Shown here piece after piece: positions 25,169 to 34,656 of a stretch of 64,000 bases of DNA. Location of the stretch: contig NZ_JALKFS010000005.1 of NCBI RefSeq assembly GCF_023051145.1, positions 5,101,733-5,165,732 of the forward strand, written 5' to 3'. The notes below the pieces were generated by a model. The model was not told the DNA's origin, did not search any database, and worked only from the letters and a program-made list of their open reading frames with translations. A program made the translations under genes and the position numbers. The DNA is from Williamsia sp. DF01-3 (lineage in GTDB: Bacteria > Actinomycetota > Actinomycetes > Mycobacteriales > Mycobacteriaceae). Positions within the stretch are counted from its first letter, which is position 1; each line of letters opens with the position of its first letter.

Positions 25169-27177
25169 GTGACTTCTTCCACCGATACCCCCTCCATCAC
25201 CGCCGACGCGTCGGACCCCAGGTCCGGGATCGACCTCAGCTGGGTCGATGAATCGGTGCGTCCGCAGGATGACCTGTTCGAGCACGTCAACGGGGCATGG
25301 TTGCGCGAGCACGTCATCCCCGACGACCGTCCCGTCGACGGCGCGTTCCATGTGCTCCGCGACCGCGCCGAAGAGAACGTCCGCGACCTGATCACCGAAT
25401 GCGCGGAGAACGATCCAGCGCCGGGGAGTGACGCCCAGAAGATCGGCGACCTGTTCGCCAGTTTCATGGACGAGTCCCGCATCAACGAAGTGGGCATCTC
25501 GCCGATTCGCGGCGACCTCGACGATCTGGCCGCTGCCGCGGACCGTACCGAGCTGGCCCGACTCGTCGGTGCGCAGCAACGCCGTGGCATCGGCGGGCTC
25601 TTCGGGTATTACGTCGACACCGACGCCAAGCAGTCCGATCGGTACTTGATCCACATCACGCAGTCCGGGATCGGTCTGCCCGACGAGTCCTACTACCGCG
25701 AAGACAACCACGCCGAGACCGTGGCCGCCTATCGCGCACACGTGGAGAAGATGTTTGCACTCGCCGGCTTCGACGACGCGGCAGCGCGTGCGGCAACGGT
25801 TGTGGATCTGGAGACGGCCATTGCCGCGCAGCACTGGGACGTGGTTCGTCGCCGCGACGCCGACCTGTCCTACAACCTGCGCTCCTTTGCCGAATTGACC
25901 GACCAGGCAGCAGGCTTCGACGTCGAATCCTGGATCTCGGGGCTGCACACCGAACCTGCGACCACATTCGGCGAAGTAGTGGTCGGGCAGCCGACCTTCG
26001 TCGAAGGTGTGGCGGCGTTGTGGGCAGACCGCGACCTCGACGAGTGGAAGACCTGGGCGCAGTGGCGTCTTTTGCATTCGGCATCGCCGTACCTGTCCGA
26101 CGAGTTCGTCGCCGAGAACTTCGCCTTCTTCGGCAAGACCCTGACCGGTTCGGAGGTGATCCGCGACCGCTGGAAGCGCGGGGTCGGGCTGGTGGAGCAG
26201 TGCCTGGGCTTCGCCGTCGGGAAACTGTATGTGGCCAAGCACTTCCCGCCCGAGGCCAAGGCCCGGATGGACGTCTTGATCGACAACCTCGTCAAGGCGT
26301 ATCGCCGTAACATCAGCGACCTCGACTGGATGAGCCCGCAGACCCGCGAGAAGGCACTGGTCAAGCTCGAGAAGTTCACCCCGAAGATCGGTTATCCGGC
26401 GACCTGGCGCGACTACTCATCGCTACGCATCGAACGCGACGACCTGTTCGGCAACATCGCTCGCGCAAGCGCTACGAAGAAGACCGGGAGTTCGCGAAGA
26501 TCGGCGCCCCGGTGGACCACGACGAGTGGTTCATGACCCCGCAGACGGTCAACGCCTACTACAACCCCGGCATGAACGAGATCGTCTTCCCCGCGGCAAT
26601 CTTGCAACCGCCGTTCTTCGATCCCGAGGCCGACGATGCGGCGAATTACGGCGGCATCGGCGCAGTCATCGGTCACGAGATCGGGCACGGGTTCGACGAT
26701 CAAGGTGCCAAGTACGACGGCGACGGCAACCTGGTCGACTGGTGGACCGACGACGATCGTGCCGAGTTCGGTACCCGCACACGCAAACTCATCGACCAGT
26801 ACGGCACCTTCACCCCCAAGGGCCTCGACGAGAAGTACAAGGTCAACGGCGAGTTCACCATCGGCGAGAACATCGGTGACCTCGGCGGGCTGTCGATCTC
26901 GTTGGTGGCGTATCAGATCGCGTTGGACGGCAAGCCGGCCCCGGTGATCGACGGACTGACCGGTCTGCAGCGGGTGTTCTACGGGTGGGCTCAGGTCTGG
27001 CGCACCAAAACCCGTGAGGCCGAGGCGATCCGCCGGTTGTCGATCGACCCGCATTCACCGCCGGAGTTCCGCTGCAACGGGGTGATCAGCAACATCGACG
27101 CCTTCTACGACGCCTTCGATGTCAGCCCCGACGACGCCCTGTATCTCGACGACGGGGACCGCGTCCGCATCTGGTGA
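25169..27177 (+). pseudogene. M13-family zinc metallopeptidase (Zmp1-like) with a frameshift
   Basis: A neprilysin-type endopeptidase. The N-terminal half (DDLFEHVNGAWL, ESYYREDNHAETV) is in one frame. Near base 26470, after NIARAS, one base is missing and the protein continues RYEEDREFAK in the next frame. It keeps NAYYNPGMNEIVFPAAI, zinc site HEIGH in VIGHEIGHGFDDQG, and the third ligand region ENIGDLGG. Restoring one base gives 669 residues, close to the roughly 660 of mycobacterial Zmp1. As sequenced, translation stops at 26536 without the zinc site. Start is GTG 25169. All catalytic residues are intact, so a sequence error or very recent mutation is likely. The gene ends before a hairpin at 27187. 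Confidence 0.85.
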
Positions 27178-27186
27178 CCCCAGCAC

Positions 27187-27253
27187 CCCGATTTTGGTGG
27201 GTTCCGGTGAGCGCGACCTGCGGGTTCACTCGCCCGAACCCACCAAGATCGGG
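27187..27253. terminator. bidirectional terminator hairpin
   Basis: CCCGATTTTGGTGGGTTC (27187-27204) pairs with GAACCCACCAAGATCGGG (27236-27253), 18 bases with one G-U wobble, around a 31-base loop. It fills the gap between the convergent M13 peptidase and L,D-transpeptidase genes. Confidence 0.65.
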
Positions 27254-27256
27254 TGT

Positions 27257-28171
27257 CTACGGCGTGGTGAAGTCGGTGAGGCCGTCGGTGGCGTCGACGG
27301 TTCCGCCGATGGTGTTCTGCACGATGACGGGTGCGCCCTTGGGCGCGTTCTCGAAGAACCAGCGGCCGTCCTCGGTGCTCACGTTGAGGCAGCCGTGCGA
27401 GACGTTGGTGTTGCCTTGCTGTCCCACCGACCAGGGCGCAGCATGCACGAAGATGCCGCTGTTGGAGATGCGCGTCGCATATTCGACGTAGGTGCGGTAG
27501 CCGTCGGGCGAATCGACCGGCACACCGTAGGTCGAGGAGTCCATGTACATGTCGGCGAATCGTTCGCCCACGGTGTAGACCCCGTTGGGGGTCGGGTTGT
27601 CGTTCGACCCCATCGACATCGGCATCGTGCGCACCACGTCACCGTCGACGGCCACGGTGATGGTGTGGGTGTTGTCGTCGGCAGTGGCCACCCATGACTC
27701 GCCGATCGTGAATTTCGATGTGGCACTACCGGCTTCGACAGTCACGTCGGTGCCGGCGGGCCAGAATCCCTCGGGCTTCCACCGAACCTCTTTGTGGTCC
27801 ACCCAGTAGAGGTACCCCTCCACTTCCGGACTGGTGGTGACTCGGATGGCCTTCTCGGCGGTCTTCTTGTCGTCGATGGCGTCTTGGAACCTGATCACCA
27901 CGGGCTGCGCCACGCCGACGGTCTCACCGTCAGCGGGATCGAGCGACGGCGTGGAGAAGTTCGCGCGGCCGAGTGGGCGGTCTTCGCTGGGCGAGGTGCT
28001 CGGGGTGGTGCTGGGGGCCGAGGGCGTGGAAACGCCCGGGACCTCGGGGCCACCGGGCCACAGGGGATCCGCCCCTGTGGGGGACGCAGAGATGCCCACA
28101 CACAGCGCCGCCCCCGCCAAGGCGACCGTCAGTCGGCCGAGGCCGCGACGGCTGGTTGTGTTGATCTGCAT
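27257..28171 (-). CDS. L,D-transpeptidase with Ig-like domain
   Basis: A 304-residue secreted cell-wall enzyme. An N-terminal signal sequence (RLTVALAGAALCVGISASPTGA) has no lipobox. A Pro/Ser/Thr-rich spacer and an Ig-like domain (about 80-165, LDPADGETVGVAQPVVIRF) come next, then the YkuD catalytic domain with H in GIFVHAAPWS and the nucleophile C261 in VSHGCLN. It would form 3-3 crosslinks in peptidoglycan or anchor proteins and is carbapenem-type sensitive by family. ATG 28171 follows GAAGGAATT. It converges on the M13 peptidase. Confidence 0.92.
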   Translation of the reverse strand: MQINTTSRRGLGRLTVALAGAALCVGISASPTGADPLWPGGPEVPGVSTPSAPSTTPSTSPSEDRPLGRANFSTPSLDPADGETVGVAQPVVIRFQDAIDDKKTAEKAIRVTTSPEVEGYLYWVDHKEVRWKPEGFWPAGTDVTVEAGSATSKFTIGESWVATADDNTHTITVAVDGDVVRTMPMSMGSNDNPTPNGVYTVGERFADMYMDSSTYGVPVDSPDGYRTYVEYATRISNSGIFVHAAPWSVGQQGNTNVSHGCLNVSTEDGRWFFENAPKGAPVIVQNTIGGTVDATDGLTDFTTP

Positions 28172-28349
28172 GCAATTCCTTCGGTTGATCCCCCCGCGCG
28201 CCAGAACGCCAACATACTCGACAGCGTGTCCTTTGTTCAACGGCCGGGCCGGTTGTGAGAGTCGCCGTTCACATCGTCATCTCGGCAAGTATTCCCACGT
28301 CGCAGCTATTTACGGGGCAGTATGATCACGTCAGTCGAGACGCGGCAAT

Positions 28350-28373
28350 TTGACATCGGAAAGTAAGCTTTCC
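28350..28373 (+). promoter_or_regulatory. possible promoter element with an inverted repeat
   Basis: TTGACA at 28350-28355 is followed immediately by GGAAAG-TAAG-CTTTCC (28358-28373), a perfect 6-4-6 inverted repeat. A clear -10 was not found. It is 38 bases upstream of the GAF-ANTAR start and may be an operator. Confidence 0.3.
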
Positions 28374-28410
28374 CTGTCGTCGGGAAACGGCATTGCGAGG
28401 ATGAGGTCAC

Positions 28411-29118
28411 ATGGAGTCACAGCAGATCTACCCACCGTCCACCGCCCTGTCGGCCCAGATGGCCGACGTGGCGCGGCTTTTGCGGTCGGAGAGTAAAGAC
28501 ACCGAGTCCATTTTGCATGCTATCTCAAAGTCGGCCGTTGAGTCGGTTCCCGGCGCGGAATACGCCAGTGTCACACTCGTGACGGGCAAAGGCCATGTCC
28601 AGACACCCGTGATGATCGGTGACCTGGCAGGCAAGTCGGACGAATTGCAGCAGGAACTCGGAGAAGGTCCCTGCATCCGCTCGGCACTCAGCGAAGAAAC
28701 CGTGCGTATCGACGACATGGCAACCGACTCCCGCTGGCCTGCGTTCGCCGCCGGCGCCAACGAGCTCGGCATCAAATCGATGATCTGCTTCTGTCTCTAC
28801 ATCGAGAACGAGAACTTCGGCGCCCTCAATCTGCACAGTTCGACGCCGAATGCGTTCGACGACGAGTCGGTGTCGATCGGTTCACTGTTCGCCGCGCACG
28901 CCGCGATCGCGTTCTCGGCCGTCCGCGAACGTGACCAGATCCGTGCCGCCCTCACCAACCGCGACATCATCGGTCAGGCCAAGGGCATGATCATGGAACG
29001 GTACGGACTCGACCCCGACGAGGCCTTCCGCCTGCTGGCACGACTGTCGCAGGATGCCAACGTCAAGCTCGCGGAGATCGCCCTTCAGGTGGTCACCGCC
29101 GGACCCGACGCCCACTGA
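28411..29118 (+). CDS. GAF and ANTAR domain-containing protein
   Basis: A 235-residue cytoplasmic regulator. A GAF domain spans about 30-175 (YASVTLVTGKGHVQTPV, ELGEGPCIRSAL, GIKSMICFCLYIENENFGALNLHS). The C-terminal ANTAR domain follows (about 180-232, ALTNRDIIGQAKGMIMERYG...AFRLLARLSQ). The GAF domain would bind a small molecule and switch the RNA-binding ANTAR helices. The GPC motif and the Cys in CFCLYI may give redox sensitivity, which is inference. It is divergent from the L,D-transpeptidase gene and convergent with the hydrolase gene at 29153. Confidence 0.92.
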   Translation: MESQQIYPPSTALSAQMADVARLLRSESKDTESILHAISKSAVESVPGAEYASVTLVTGKGHVQTPVMIGDLAGKSDELQQELGEGPCIRSALSEETVRIDDMATDSRWPAFAAGANELGIKSMICFCLYIENENFGALNLHSSTPNAFDDESVSIGSLFAAHAAIAFSAVRERDQIRAALTNRDIIGQAKGMIMERYGLDPDEAFRLLARLSQDANVKLAEIALQVVTAGPDAH

Positions 29119-29152
29119 CCCAACAGCGGGGACCGGTTTCCGACGACTCGGC

Positions 29153-30004
29153 TCACCGACCCAGGAAGTCGAGTACCGCTCCCTCGAAGGCCTTCTTGGC
29201 CTCGATCATCACCCAGTGGCCGCAGTTGGGAAAAATGTGCAGTTCGGCGTTCGGGATCAGCCGCATGGGCACCATCGACATGTCCGGCGGACTCACCCGA
29301 TCGTCGCGACCCCAGGTGAGCAGGGTCGGGCAGGACACCTTGTGCATCATCGACCAGTAGGGCGGCGTGTCCGATGCGGCCATGAACTGTTGCTGCATGG
29401 CGAAAGCTGCTGAGCCGTACATCATCTGCGCGGTCTCCTGTGCGTCCGGGTTGATCGCCGCTTCCCAGCGCTCCTCGATGAGTTCGTCGGTGATGAGCGC
29501 GGGGTCGTAGACCATACCGGTCAGCCACCGCACCAGCTTGTCCCGGTCGGGCCCGTCGGTGAACTCCTGCAACAACCGCAGTCCTTCGCTGGGACTGGAG
29601 CTGAAGACGTTCGGGCCGACGCCCCCGATCGTCACGAGCTTGCTGACCCGCTCGGGCTTCTTGATGGCGAGGTTGACCCCGACCACACCACCCATGGAAT
29701 TGCCGATAACCGGCGCTGATTCGATGCCGAGAGCATCCATGAACCGGATGACCGACGATCCTGCGGTGAGCACGGGGTGCCCTTTGACCGCGTCGCTGAC
29801 CCCGAAGCCCGGGAACTCGAGCACGTAGCAATGATGGGTCTCGGCGAAGACGCCGATGTTGCCACGGTAGTTGCGCCAGCCGGTGACACCTGGTCCCGAA
29901 CCGTGTAGCAGGATCAGCGGCGGACCCGATCCCGCTTCGTGGTACCGCAGCACCCCTTGGTCGGTCTGCAGTTCCCTTTTGCTCTCTTCATATGTCACGT
30001 CCAC
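29153..30004 (-). CDS. alpha/beta hydrolase, meta-cleavage product hydrolase-like
   Basis: A 283-residue alpha/beta hydrolase. The oxyanion region LLHGSGPGVTGWRNY, nucleophile elbow GNSMGG, acid in LLTWGRDDRVSP and catalytic His in NCGHWVMIE form a complete triad. The GSGPG motif and overall length resemble BphD/HsaD-type C-C hydrolases, which cut meta-cleavage products of aromatic or steroid rings. No ring-cleavage dioxygenase lies nearby, so the substrate remains open. The start is GTG 30004 (a GTG two codons later is possible). It is the last gene on the minus strand below the TetR gene and branched-chain-type importer. Confidence 0.88.
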   Translation of the reverse strand: MDVTYEESKRELQTDQGVLRYHEAGSGPPLILLHGSGPGVTGWRNYRGNIGVFAETHHCYVLEFPGFGVSDAVKGHPVLTAGSSVIRFMDALGIESAPVIGNSMGGVVGVNLAIKKPERVSKLVTIGGVGPNVFSSSPSEGLRLLQEFTDGPDRDKLVRWLTGMVYDPALITDELIEERWEAAINPDAQETAQMMYGSAAFAMQQQFMAASDTPPYWSMMHKVSCPTLLTWGRDDRVSPPDMSMVPMRLIPNAELHIFPNCGHWVMIEAKKAFEGAVLDFLGR

Positions 30005-30067
30005 CGCTTTAGATTAGAACGTGTTCCTGTTTCGCGGGTGGGCACGGTCGGTTCTCGTCGCGACGAG

Positions 30068-30760
30068 TCATCGCGTTGCGAGTGACTCGTCGATCGCATG
30101 GAGTTGCCGGACCTCCACCGAACGCAGTACCGCGAGTGACGCCGTCACCGCCAGGTCGCATGCCGCGTCGATTCCCGCGCCGGACACGATCACCGCGCGG
30201 TACGCCACGTCCAGGCTCATCCCGAGGAGCAGCGAGGCCAGGGTGTCGGCGCTGGCCTGCACCTCCACCCCTCGTTCGGCGTAGTTGGCGCGGAGTCGTT
30301 GAGCAATCCGCGGTTCCAGGGCTGCGAACAGCCTGCGCCCGGGGACGTTGTCGTCGGCGCGGTTGGTGAGCAGTACCCGAAATCCCTCGGGCTGTTTCCG
30401 CGCGTACTCGAACAGCGACTCGACCGAATACTTCGCCCGGTCACCGTAGGCCATGGTTTCACCCTTGTCGTACGCGGCGAACATCCATGCGGTCAGCGCG
30501 TTCAGCTCCCGGTCGATGACTGCGTCCACGAGCCCGTCACGAGAACCGAAGTGCGCGTACAGGGTCACCCGCGAGGTGCCACCCCGGTCGGCGATCATGT
30601 CCATCGTTGCGCGTTCGGCGCCGACGTCCGCAATCACCGACAGCGCGGCGTCTAGCAACTCGGAGTCGGTGGGACGGTTCCGAGTGCTGCGGGCAGCGGC
30701 TTTCGCTGCGTTCGGCTCGGCAGGAGATCCACCACGCTTCTGGCTGCTCGCCTTCGGCAC
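30068..30760 (-). CDS. TetR/AcrR-family transcriptional regulator
   Basis: A 230-residue TetR regulator starting at GTG 30760, which follows GGAGG by 7 bases. An ATG at 30796 would add 12 residues. After a basic Ser/Ala-rich N-terminus, the helix-turn-helix covers roughly residues 30-80 (ELLDAALSVIADVGAERATM, then GGTSRVTLYAHFGSRDGLVDAV). The C-terminal domain is unassigned. It follows livF by 11-47 bases on the same strand and precedes the hydrolase gene, so it may control this importer-hydrolase transcript from within. Confidence 0.9.
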   Translation of the reverse strand: MPKASSQKRGGSPAEPNAAKAAARSTRNRPTDSELLDAALSVIADVGAERATMDMIADRGGTSRVTLYAHFGSRDGLVDAVIDRELNALTAWMFAAYDKGETMAYGDRAKYSVESLFEYARKQPEGFRVLLTNRADDNVPGRRLFAALEPRIAQRLRANYAERGVEVQASADTLASLLLGMSLDVAYRAVIVSGAGIDAACDLAVTASLAVLRSVEVRQLHAIDESLATR

Positions 30761-30807
30761 TGCCCCTCCTCCACGCGAATCTGACGCAGCATCCACCGAA
30801 TCGGTGT

Positions 30808-31670
30808 CTAGTGCGTGGCCGCGACGTCGCCGTCGACCCGGCCGAAGTATGCCGCCTCCACCTTGTCTCGTTGTCCGCGGAGGTCACTTGCGGGTCCGGA
30901 CAGTGCAACCCGGCCATGGTGCAGCACTATCGCTGAGTCGGCGATCGCGAGAGCGAGGTCGATGTGTTGCTCCACCAGGACCACCGCCATGTCCTGCTCG
31001 TCGGCGATGGTGCGCAGACGTGGCAGCAGATCTTTCACCGCGATCGGCGACAGTCCCAGGCTGAGTTCGTCGATGAGCAACACCTTCGGTCTGGCCAGGA
31101 GCGCCTTGGCCAGGGCCAGCATCTGCTGCTCCCCACCCGAGAGATTGCCGCAGCGACGACCTTTGAGGGTTTTGAGCTTCGGGAAGTACTCGAAGACGTC
31201 ACTCAGCTCGGCACCGTTCTTGCGTTTTGACAAACGAAGGTTGTCCGAGACCGTGAGCTTGTGGAACACACCACGGTTGTCCGGCACCATCGTCACCCCG
31301 CGGCGGGCGTTGCGCTCGACCCGTTTGTCCAGCGGCTGTCCGAGTGCGGTGACCTTGCCCGACAACACGGGTAGCGCGCCGATCGTCGCGAGCAGGGTGG
31401 TGGTCTTTCCGGCGCCGTTGGGCCCGAGCAGCGCCAGTATCTCCCCGCGCGCAGGCTGGCGTTGAAATCGCGGACGGCCGGCACACCGCCGTATCCGACG
31501 TTGAGGCCCTCGATGGTCAGAACCGGATCGCCGGATCCGGTTGTGGGGGCGCGCTTGTCGGATCCCGCTGCATGCGCCCCGGCAGGACGTGTCGCGGGAG
31601 TGCCGGGCAACGACGGGTCGTTGCCTGAGGGAGTTGTCCCAGATTGATTTGTCCCAGATGAATTCGTCAC
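30808..31670 (-). pseudogene. livF: branched-chain-type ABC transporter ATP-binding protein (LivF-like) with a frameshift
   Basis: An ATPase of the LivF class. The first 60 or so residues are an unusual Ser/Thr/Gly-rich extension, then LTIEGLNVGYGGVPAVRDF. After SLRAG, at a run of four C on the + strand (31443-31446), one base is missing. The next frame then carries EILALLGPNGAGKTTTLL (Walker A), LSGGEQQMLALAKAL and VLLIDELSLGLSP. With a fifth C the protein is intact at 287 residues. The homopolymer suggests sequencing error; if real, the ATPase is lost. GTG 31670 overlaps the livG stop (GTGA). Confidence 0.85.
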
Positions 31671-32500
31671 TGTGCCGTACCTTTCTGCAGTACAGGCGAA
31701 GCCGCGGACTGTCCGTTTTCGTCGATCTCTACTTCGGCCTCCACCTCGGCACTGCCCAGGTATGCCGACACGACCTTGGGGTCGTCGCGAATCTCTTGAG
31801 GAGGACCCGCAGCGATGACCTTGCCGAAGTCGAGCACGTACAGGCGATGGCACACGTCGAGGACGAGTGACATGTCGTGATCGATGAGCAGGACACCGAT
31901 TCCGCTGGCGGCGATCCGGCGCAGCTCGTCGCCGAAGTCACGACTCTCATGAGTGTCCAGACCTGCGGCCGGCTCGTCGAGGAGCACCATGCTGGTGCCT
32001 CCGACGAGCGCCCGGGCCACACCGACCAATTTCTGCTGGCCCAAAGCCAGTTCACTCGGACGCTTGTCGGCGGCCTCGGTCAGACCCACCATCGCGAGCG
32101 CGTCGCCGATCGTGTCGGCCGGCGGCCTGGAGCCGGTGAGTACGTCGGTGACGAGCGCCTTGAGTCCCGGTTTCTGCACCGCGACCGCAAGGTTCTCGGC
32201 CACGGTCAGATCGGCGAACAGCTCACCCGCCTGCCAGGTTCGGGCCATTCCCGTCCCCCGCCGCCGGTGTGGAGGGCGTCCGTCGATCCGGACGCCCGCC
32301 ATCGACACCTCGCCGGTCGACTTGGTGAAACCGGTGACGGCGTCGACGAAGGTGGTCTTGCCTGCGCCGTTCGGACCGATCAGTCCGACGATCTCGCCGG
32401 CGCCTACCTCGAGGGTGATGTTGTCATTGGCGACGACGCCGCCGTACCGCACCGACAGATTGCGGGCCTGCAGCAGTGCGCCTTGTGCTTCAGCCGACAT
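31667..32500 (-). CDS. livG: branched-chain-type ABC transporter ATP-binding protein (LivG-like)
   Basis: A 277-residue ATPase. Walker A is GPNGAGKTTFVDAVTGF, the signature region reads ELALGQQKLVGVARAL (a variant of LSGGQ usual for some LivG proteins), and Walker B is MVLLDEPAAGLD. The C-terminus carries an acidic tail after the family end (GSAEVEAEVEIDENG). ATG 32500 lies inside the 3' end of the permease gene (overlap 32490-32500), and its stop overlaps livF. It powers the fused permease LivHM. Confidence 0.92.
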   Translation of the reverse strand: MSAEAQGALLQARNLSVRYGGVVANDNITLEVGAGEIVGLIGPNGAGKTTFVDAVTGFTKSTGEVSMAGVRIDGRPPHRRRGTGMARTWQAGELFADLTVAENLAVAVQKPGLKALVTDVLTGSRPPADTIGDALAMVGLTEAADKRPSELALGQQKLVGVARALVGGTSMVLLDEPAAGLDTHESRDFGDELRRIAASGIGVLLIDHDMSLVLDVCHRLYVLDFGKVIAAGPPQEIRDDPKVVSAYLGSAEVEAEVEIDENGQSAASPVLQKGTAQ

Positions 32501-34511
32501 GGGAGCTCGCTTTCGGTTCGGATGTTGCGACCGACGACGTGTCCGGTCCGGATGTGTTGTTGTTCCGGTTCTTTCCGGTCCTCGCCCTGATGTGGTCGAC
32601 GGTCTCCCTGACGGCTCCGACGACGCCGACGGGGTTCAGCACAGCCATCAGCAGCAGGCTACCGGCAGCGATAATCTGGTAGTACTGACCGAAATCGATT
32701 GTCTGGGTGAGGAACACGTATCCCACGCCCAAGGGGCCGATGATGCCGGCGATGAAGGCACCCGACACCGACGTGATCCCGCCGACGTAGGTCATCGCCA
32801 ACAGGGTCAGCCCGATGATCACCGTGAACGACGCCGCCGACAGCTGTCCGCGGCTGTATCCGATGAGGCATCCACCCACCCCGGCCAGGAATGCCGAGAG
32901 GGCGAAGCCGAGCAATTTTGTTGCGGCGACGTTGATTCCGACCGAGGCGGCGGCCCGCTCATTCGAACGCACGGCCAGGAAGGCGCGTCCGGTGGCGCCT
33001 GCCATGAAACGCATCACGATGAGGGTCAGCACGGTCACCACCACGAGGACCATCATCGAGAACTCAATGGTCGTGAGTTCCGAACCTTGGCGCACCGACA
33101 GGTCCCAGCCGAACAACTTCGGATCTGAGATCAGGTTGCCTTCGAACGGGGTGATCGACGGGTTGTTGAACACGAAACTCTGGATCGCCAGCGCCGCGGC
33201 CAGCGTCACCACTGCGAGCTGGGCACCGCGAATGCGCAGGGCGGGAACGCCGACGACTACTCCGAGCGCGGTGGCGATCAGCGCCGAGAGCAGGATGCTC
33301 AGCGGGAACGGAACGCCCCAGTTCGTCGTCACCTTCGACAGGGCAAACCCTGCCGAACCCGCGAACGCCATGCTCGCCAGTGAGATCTGACCGAGATAGC
33401 CGGTCAGCAACACCAGCGACAGCGCAATCAGCGACAGGATCATCGACGTCACGATTCCGAAACGCCAACTGCCGGAGGTCAACAGCACCGCCGCCACCAC
33501 GGCACCGATCGTCAGCACAACAGGGATCGGACGGATCTTCGGAATGAAGACCGCGGGCATCTTGGCTTCACCGAGCGAGCCACGAGACGGGATCTTGCCG
33601 CCCAGCAGGAACAGCGCGATCACCACGACGATGAACGGCACGGCGTCGCCGACACCGGTCTGCGCCCATGTCGGCCACCACTCCAGGGTGCCGGCCCACA
33701 GGATGACGGCCTGGAACGCACCGAGCACAAGGCCTGCGACACAGGCGACCCCGAACGACGTCAGCCTTCCGACGAGTGCGACGGCCAGTGCCGGGATGAT
33801 GTAGAACGTGTAGCTCGTCGCATCCAAGCCGATGGTGTACGCACCGAGCACCACGATGAGACCTGAGGCCGCACCGGTGATGACCCACACGATGGCGGCG
33901 AGCCGGTCGGGCGAGTACCCCGCGAGTCGTGCCGCGAGTTCGTCTTCGGAGCCGGCGCGGGTGGCCACCCCGAAGGTGGTCAGACTGAAGTAGGCCCAGA
34001 AGAGCAGCGCGATGATTATCGCCACGACTGCGAGCAGAAGGTCACTGAGGTTGATGACGGCTCCGGCCAGCTCGAAGGTGGTCTGCGGCAGGATCGGCAG
34101 TGCCATCAGCGATTCGGTGTCGAATCGCAGGTCCACGAGCGCCTGGAGGAACAGCATGAGGCCGACCGATGCGACGACCTGCGCCAGCACCGGGGCCCGG
34201 CGCAAAGGCCGGAAGATGAGGTAGTGCGCGATCAGCGCCCACAGCGCAGCAGAGGCCACACCGATCACGATGGCGAGGACCATCGGCGTCGGACTGTCTT
34301 CACTGCCGAGGCTGATGCTCCCGATCGGGAGGACAAACGTTCCGTCGGTGCGCAGTGCGGCAACCACGTACACCGCCCACAGGGCGATGGAACCCTGCGC
34401 GAAGTTGATGACACCCGTGGCTGCATAGATGCCCACCAGCGATGTGGCGAACACGGAGTAGACCGACCCGACCGCCAGGCCGAGGACGACGAATTGAAGG
34501 AATTGACTCAT
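32490..34511 (-). CDS. fused branched-chain-type ABC permease (LivH-LivM in one chain)
   Basis: A 673-residue membrane protein. Residues 1-295 are a LivH-type permease (SVYSVFATSLVGIYAATGVINFAQG, LAARLAGYSPDRLAAIVW), and about 325-640 a LivM-type permease (LLTGYLGQISLASMAFAGSAGFALS, GRAFLAVRSNERAAASVGI). A polar linker and a Ser/Asn-rich tail flank the second half. Separate LivH and LivM are the rule; the fusion is a less common actinobacterial form. It serves the binding protein encoded upstream (34657-35926), though the substrate may be an aromatic acid, amide or other acid in place of an amino acid. A strong hairpin precedes the gene. Confidence 0.92.
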   Translation of the reverse strand: MSQFLQFVVLGLAVGSVYSVFATSLVGIYAATGVINFAQGSIALWAVYVVAALRTDGTFVLPIGSISLGSEDSPTPMVLAIVIGVASAALWALIAHYLIFRPLRRAPVLAQVVASVGLMLFLQALVDLRFDTESLMALPILPQTTFELAGAVINLSDLLLAVVAIIIALLFWAYFSLTTFGVATRAGSEDELAARLAGYSPDRLAAIVWVITGAASGLIVVLGAYTIGLDATSYTFYIIPALAVALVGRLTSFGVACVAGLVLGAFQAVILWAGTLEWWPTWAQTGVGDAVPFIVVVIALFLLGGKIPSRGSLGEAKMPAVFIPKIRPIPVVLTIGAVVAAVLLTSGSWRFGIVTSMILSLIALSLVLLTGYLGQISLASMAFAGSAGFALSKVTTNWGVPFPLSILLSALIATALGVVVGVPALRIRGAQLAVVTLAAALAIQSFVFNNPSITPFEGNLISDPKLFGWDLSVRQGSELTTIEFSMMVLVVVTVLTLIVMRFMAGATGRAFLAVRSNERAAASVGINVAATKLLGFALSAFLAGVGGCLIGYSRGQLSAASFTVIIGLTLLAMTYVGGITSVSGAFIAGIIGPLGVGYVFLTQTIDFGQYYQIIAAGSLLLMAVLNPVGVVGAVRETVDHIRARTGKNRNNNTSGPDTSSVATSEPKASSHVG

Positions 34512-34584
34512 GGGTCGTTGCCCACCTCACTGTGTGGATCTGCGTGACAAGGCGAATGTGCGCGTGATCAAGCCATCAAGGCCA

Positions 34585-34623
34585 GGGGGTGGATCACTCG
34601 AGAGTCTCGAGTGATCCACCCCC
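34585..34623 (-). terminator. 19-bp hairpin between the binding-protein and permease genes
   Basis: GGGGGTGGATCACTCGAGA (34585-34603) pairs perfectly with TCTCGAGTGATCCACCCCC (34605-34623) around a single centre base. It lies between the binding-protein stop and the permease start on the same strand. Such a stem can partly end transcription or protect the upstream mRNA, giving more binding protein than permease. Confidence 0.7.
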
Positions 34624-34656
34624 CCAGTGGCTTGTGCTGTGGTGGAGCGGGTTCGA

